Shown here one piece after another: positions 61,318 through 64,000 of a stretch of DNA of 64,000 bases (position 1 is the stretch's first letter; every line of letters begins with the position of its first letter). The stretch spans positions 1,302,001 to 1,366,000 of the forward strand of contig NZ_JACHJC010000001.1 in the NCBI RefSeq assembly GCF_014203425.1, given 5' to 3'. Origin of the DNA: Micromonospora echinospora (GTDB lineage Bacteria; Actinomycetota; Actinomycetes; Mycobacteriales; Micromonosporaceae). The translations under genes were made by a program, and so were the position numbers. The notes under the pieces were generated by a model. That model did no database searches and was not told where the DNA came from. It saw only the letters and a list, made by a program, of their open reading frames with translations.

Positions 61318-62562
61318 CTATGCGTGCCGGGCCGGATAGGGCAGATCCACCACCCGGTCGTCGGTCAGCTCGGCGCCCGGCGCCCAGACCTCGTAGACAC
61401 CCCGTTCCAGGCACTGGGCCCCGGTCGCGGCCACCGCGTCCGGATCTGGACGGCGCAACCGCAGCCGCAGCCAGCCGCCCTCCTCCCGCAGCACCAGGCA
61501 CGGCGCCCCGCGCCAGGCCGCCACCCGGAGCCGCCGGGCCGCCGCGTGCACCGGGTACCGGGCCGCCCGGGTCGTCGCCAGCACCCGGAACCCGCCCGGC
61601 TGGTCGGCCACCGCCTCGTACTCCGAACCCGCGTACGCGCCGACGAGCCGGGTCGAGCGCGGCGCCTCGCCGGTCGGCACGTACTCCTGATCTGCGGACA
61701 GGCCGGGCACCGCGGCGAGCAGGTGCCGCCACTGCGGACCCGCCAGGCGCAGCCAGCCCTGCTGCTCCGCCTGGTAGGTGTAGAGAACCACCTCCACCCC
61801 CTCGGCCGGATAGGCCAGCAGCGTCGCGTTCGCCGGCATCGGCAGGTCGGCGAACTCCCGGGTGACGAACTCCGGCACGAGCTGCGCGCTGCTCGGCACG
61901 AACCCGGTGCCCAGCACCGGCGGCCCCAGGCGGTCCCCGGGCGGCAACGCCGTCAGCCCTCGGTGCGCCTCGCCCACCGGCACGTCGTAGTCGGCCGGGT
62001 CGGCGGCCCGCCAGCGCAGCGCGTACGCCACCTCACCGCCCTCGGAGTCGCCCCGCAGCACCGCCATCCCGGCCGGAGTCCGCAGGTGCGCCACGTCGTG
62101 CTCCCGGTAGCAGAAGCCGTGCGGCAGCCAGCCCCGCACGTAGCCGGCGAGCTGCCGGGCGGAGAGCACCTTCACCATCCGGGTGCCCGGCCGGATCACC
62201 GCCGAGGCCCGCACCCCGGCCAGCGTCGGGTCACCCGCCGCCGTGGGCTGCTGGCTGAGCCGGTGTACGTACGCCCAGCCCCGGTCGCGGTGCACCGGCA
62301 TCAGCAGCGGCGCGTCCGTCTCGTCGGCCGGACCGTCGGCGCCGTGCACCGCGTCCACCTCGGTCGCGTGCACGAACCGGCGCCACGGGTAGCCGCCCCC
62401 GGGCCGGGGACACCACTCGAACCCGGGCGCCTCGTCGGCGCTGAACAGCTCGTACGCCGCGCCCCGGGCGATCTCCTCGGCCGGGTGCACCCGGCCGGCG
62501 TACGTCACGCGCAACCCGGCCCGGTCGGAAGCGGGCCCGCCGGTCTGGTCGGTGACGGTCAC
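61318..62562 (-). CDS. Hypothetical actinobacterial protein
   Basis: 414 residues, soluble, with no known motif. It begins with LRVTYAGRVHPAEEIARGAAYELFSADEAPGFEWCP. Several Trp-rich strands and LYTYQAEQQGWLRL, LVLREEGGWLRLRL repeats suggest beta modules of SH3 type. TAGCGT ends six bases before GTG 62562. It is divergent from tatD (93 bp). The function is unknown. Confidence 0.7.
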   Translation of the reverse strand: MTVTDQTGGPASDRAGLRVTYAGRVHPAEEIARGAAYELFSADEAPGFEWCPRPGGGYPWRRFVHATEVDAVHGADGPADETDAPLLMPVHRDRGWAYVHRLSQQPTAAGDPTLAGVRASAVIRPGTRMVKVLSARQLAGYVRGWLPHGFCYREHDVAHLRTPAGMAVLRGDSEGGEVAYALRWRAADPADYDVPVGEAHRGLTALPPGDRLGPPVLGTGFVPSSAQLVPEFVTREFADLPMPANATLLAYPAEGVEVVLYTYQAEQQGWLRLAGPQWRHLLAAVPGLSADQEYVPTGEAPRSTRLVGAYAGSEYEAVADQPGGFRVLATTRAARYPVHAAARRLRVAAWRGAPCLVLREEGGWLRLRLRRPDPDAVAATGAQCLERGVYEVWAPGAELTDDRVVDLPYPARHA

Positions 62563-62655
62563 TCCAGGACGCTAAGCCCGCCAGATGTGGGGCGTGTGAA
62601 CAGCCGGTGGCGGTCCGGGAACGCCGCCCCGGGCCGGTGTGTGATGCTGGCCGCG

Positions 62656-63549
62656 ATGACCGAGCAGACCGAGACCCGCAAGCAGCGCGCCGCCCGCCGG
62701 GCCGGGGAGTTCCCGCCCGCACCCGAGCCGCTGCCCGTGCCCGTGCTGGACAGCCACACCCACCTCGACATCACCGTCGGCGAGTTCGGGACACCCCCGG
62801 GCAGCACCCCCGGCGACGACCCGGTGGCCGCCGCGATCGACGTCGCCGCCCGGGCCGGCGTGGACCGGCTCGTCCAGGTCGGGGTGGACGTCGACTCGTC
62901 CCGGTGGAGCGCCGACGTCGCCGACCGGTACGCCCCGGTGCTCGCCACCGTCGCGCTGCACCCGAACGAGGCGCCCCGGCTGGCCGACCTCGACGAGGCG
63001 CTGCGCGAGATCGAGACGCTCGCCGGCCGGGACCGGGTACGTGGCGTCGGCGAGACCGGCATGGACTTCTTCCGTACCGGCGACGAGGGGCGGGCCGCGC
63101 AGGAGGAGAGCTTCCGGGCGCACATCGCCATCGCCAAGCGGCACGGCAAGGCGCTCGTCATCCACGACCGCGACGCGCACGCCGACGTGCTGCGCATCGT
63201 CGACGACGAGGGTGCCCCGGACACCGTGGTCATGCACTGCTTCTCCGGCGACGCCGACTTCGCCCGCGAGTGCGTCCGGCGCGGATTCCTGCTCAGCTTC
63301 GCCGGCACCGTCACGTTCGGCAGCGCCGCCGCGCTGCGCGAGGCCGCCGCCGTCACCCCGCCCGCGCAGATGCTGGTGGAGACCGACGCGCCGTACCTCA
63401 CCCCGATGCCGCACCGGGGCCGGCCCAACGCCTCGTACCTGATCCCGCTGACCGTCCGCTTCCTCGCCGAGACCACCGGCGCCGACCTGGACACCCTCTG
63501 CGCCACCATCTCCACCAACGGTGAGCGCGCGTTCGGCCCGTGGCGTTAA
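62656..63549 (+). CDS. tatD: TatD-family deoxyribonuclease
   Basis: A 297-residue metal-dependent hydrolase. VLDSHTHLDITVGEFG (HxH metal site), GETGMDFFRTGD, HIAIAKRHGKALVIHDRDAH, MHCFSGDADFARECV and ETDAPYLTPMPHRGRPNAS are all conserved. About 30 extra residues precede the domain. Its last codon and TAA stop lie inside a family B repeat. GATGCT ends seven bases before ATG 62656. The position between metG and rsmA is conserved. Confidence 0.93.
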   Translation: MTEQTETRKQRAARRAGEFPPAPEPLPVPVLDSHTHLDITVGEFGTPPGSTPGDDPVAAAIDVAARAGVDRLVQVGVDVDSSRWSADVADRYAPVLATVALHPNEAPRLADLDEALREIETLAGRDRVRGVGETGMDFFRTGDEGRAAQEESFRAHIAIAKRHGKALVIHDRDAHADVLRIVDDEGAPDTVVMHCFSGDADFARECVRRGFLLSFAGTVTFGSAAALREAAAVTPPAQMLVETDAPYLTPMPHRGRPNASYLIPLTVRFLAETTGADLDTLCATISTNGERAFGPWR

Positions 63550-63596
63550 GAAGGGGCCCCTCCATATCGCGAGGCGTTAAGAAGGGGCCCTTCCTT
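63542..63596. repeat. Family B repeat, two copies behind tatD
   Basis: GGCGTTAAGAAGGGGCCCCT (63542-63561) and GAGGCGTTAAGAAGGGGCCC... (63571-63596) share the core GGCGTTAAGAAGGGGCCC; the second copy matches the reverse complement of the copy at 57534 at 23 of 25 positions. Confidence 0.88.
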
Positions 63597-63628
63597 CCCC
63601 TCGGGCGGGGGCGCTTACGCTACGGGGC

Positions 63629-64000
63629 GTGACCGGACTCCTCGGCCCGGCGGAGATCCGGGAACTCGCCGCGCGCCTCGGCGTCACGCCGACCAAGAAG
63701 CTCGGCCAGAACTTCGTGCACGACCCGAACACCGTGCGCCGCATCGTCACCACCGCCGGGTTGACCCCGGAGGACGTGGCGCTGGAGGTCGGCCCCGGGC
63801 TCGGCTCGCTCACGCTCGCCCTGCTCCCGGTCGCCGCGCACGTGCACGCCGTGGAACTCGACCCGGCGCTGGCCGCCGCGCTGCCGGAGACCGCCGCCCG
63901 CTTCGCCGGCGAGGCCGCCGCGAGGCTCACCGTCCACCCGGCCGACGCGCTGCGGGTCACCGCCGCCGACCTGGCCGACCCGGCACCGACCGCGCTGGTG
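63629..64000 (+). CDS. rsmA: 16S rRNA dimethyladenosine transferase, 3' end cut by window
   Basis: The first 124 codons of RsmA (KsgA). [24 protein letters not shown] is the family N-terminus, and [15 protein letters not shown] and [14 protein letters not shown] are the S-adenosylmethionine motifs. It methylates two adenines near the 3' end of 16S rRNA. TACGCT ends seven bases before the GTG. The gene continues past the edge. Confidence 0.93.
   Translation, partial: MTGLLGPAEIRELAARLGVTPTKKLGQNFVHDPNTVRRIVTTAGLTPEDVALEVGPGLGSLTLALLPVAAHVHAVELDPALAAALPETAARFAGEAAARLTVHPADALRVTAADLADPAPTALV

Overview
The window is GC-rich actinobacterial chromosome, most probably Micromonospora or a close relative in Micromonosporaceae. 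The reasons are the strong G/C third-position bias, many GTG starts, a mycobacterial-type conserved backbone, a secreted GH5 cellulase, and intergenic repeats built on GTTAA...GGGGCCC that I associate with this family. There is no phage, insertion sequence, integrase or CRISPR array. The genus is an inference from family-level features, because no rRNA gene is present.

Layout. 1-12.3 kb: a cut PhzF-like isomerase, a HAD hydrolase, two transporters (EamA type; KimA-like APC type), short-chain dehydrogenases, a malyl-CoA-lyase-type CoA-ester lyase, an acyl-CoA dehydrogenase behind a TetR-like operator, and two DUF4190 membrane proteins. 12.3-18.6 kb: an Rv2578c-type radical SAM protein interrupted by a 328-residue intein exactly at the third cluster cysteine, with an SOS-box-like site at its start; a DCC/HTTM membrane thiol module; trxA with a sigma-R-type promoter; a MaoC hydratase with a second TetR-like operator. 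18.6-28.3 kb: a SpoU methyltransferase, a DUF6758 zinc ribbon, a 52-residue membrane protein plus PH-domain protein, a SigE-family sigma factor coupled to a membrane regulator, PHP, MarC, a RecB-type Fe-S nuclease, an MpaB-like oxygenase and a Fur regulator.

28.3-38.3 kb: an ancient actinobacterial block. It runs SAF protein, Ruc-type redox chaperone, 5-FCL, a GGDEF cyclase, then galU-glp-rimJ-glpR (cell-envelope precursor supply plus the gephyrin-like divisome pair), and ends in tRNA-Ala(CGC). Two minisatellite arrays sit at its left end. 38.3-54.7 kb: accessory genes. These are a proteasome-beta-like Ntn hydrolase, a methyltransferase, a Rox-type rifampicin monooxygenase next to an AraC/DJ-1 regulator, a lamin-tail protein, a CBM2-GH5-X2-CBM46 cellulase with a near-consensus promoter, a Sfp-type phosphopantetheinyl transferase, and a VWA/LPxAG surface pair. 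54.9-64 kb: the pmt, rsmI, metG, tatD, rsmA backbone known from mycobacteria, but without rpfB between tatD and rsmA.

Two window-wide signals stand out. At least 18 genes have a TANNNT-like -10 hexamer ending 6-8 nt before the start codon and no convincing ribosome binding site, which is the pattern of leaderless mRNAs. Several families of inverted and dispersed repeats occupy the gaps, one of which supplies the stop codon of tatD.
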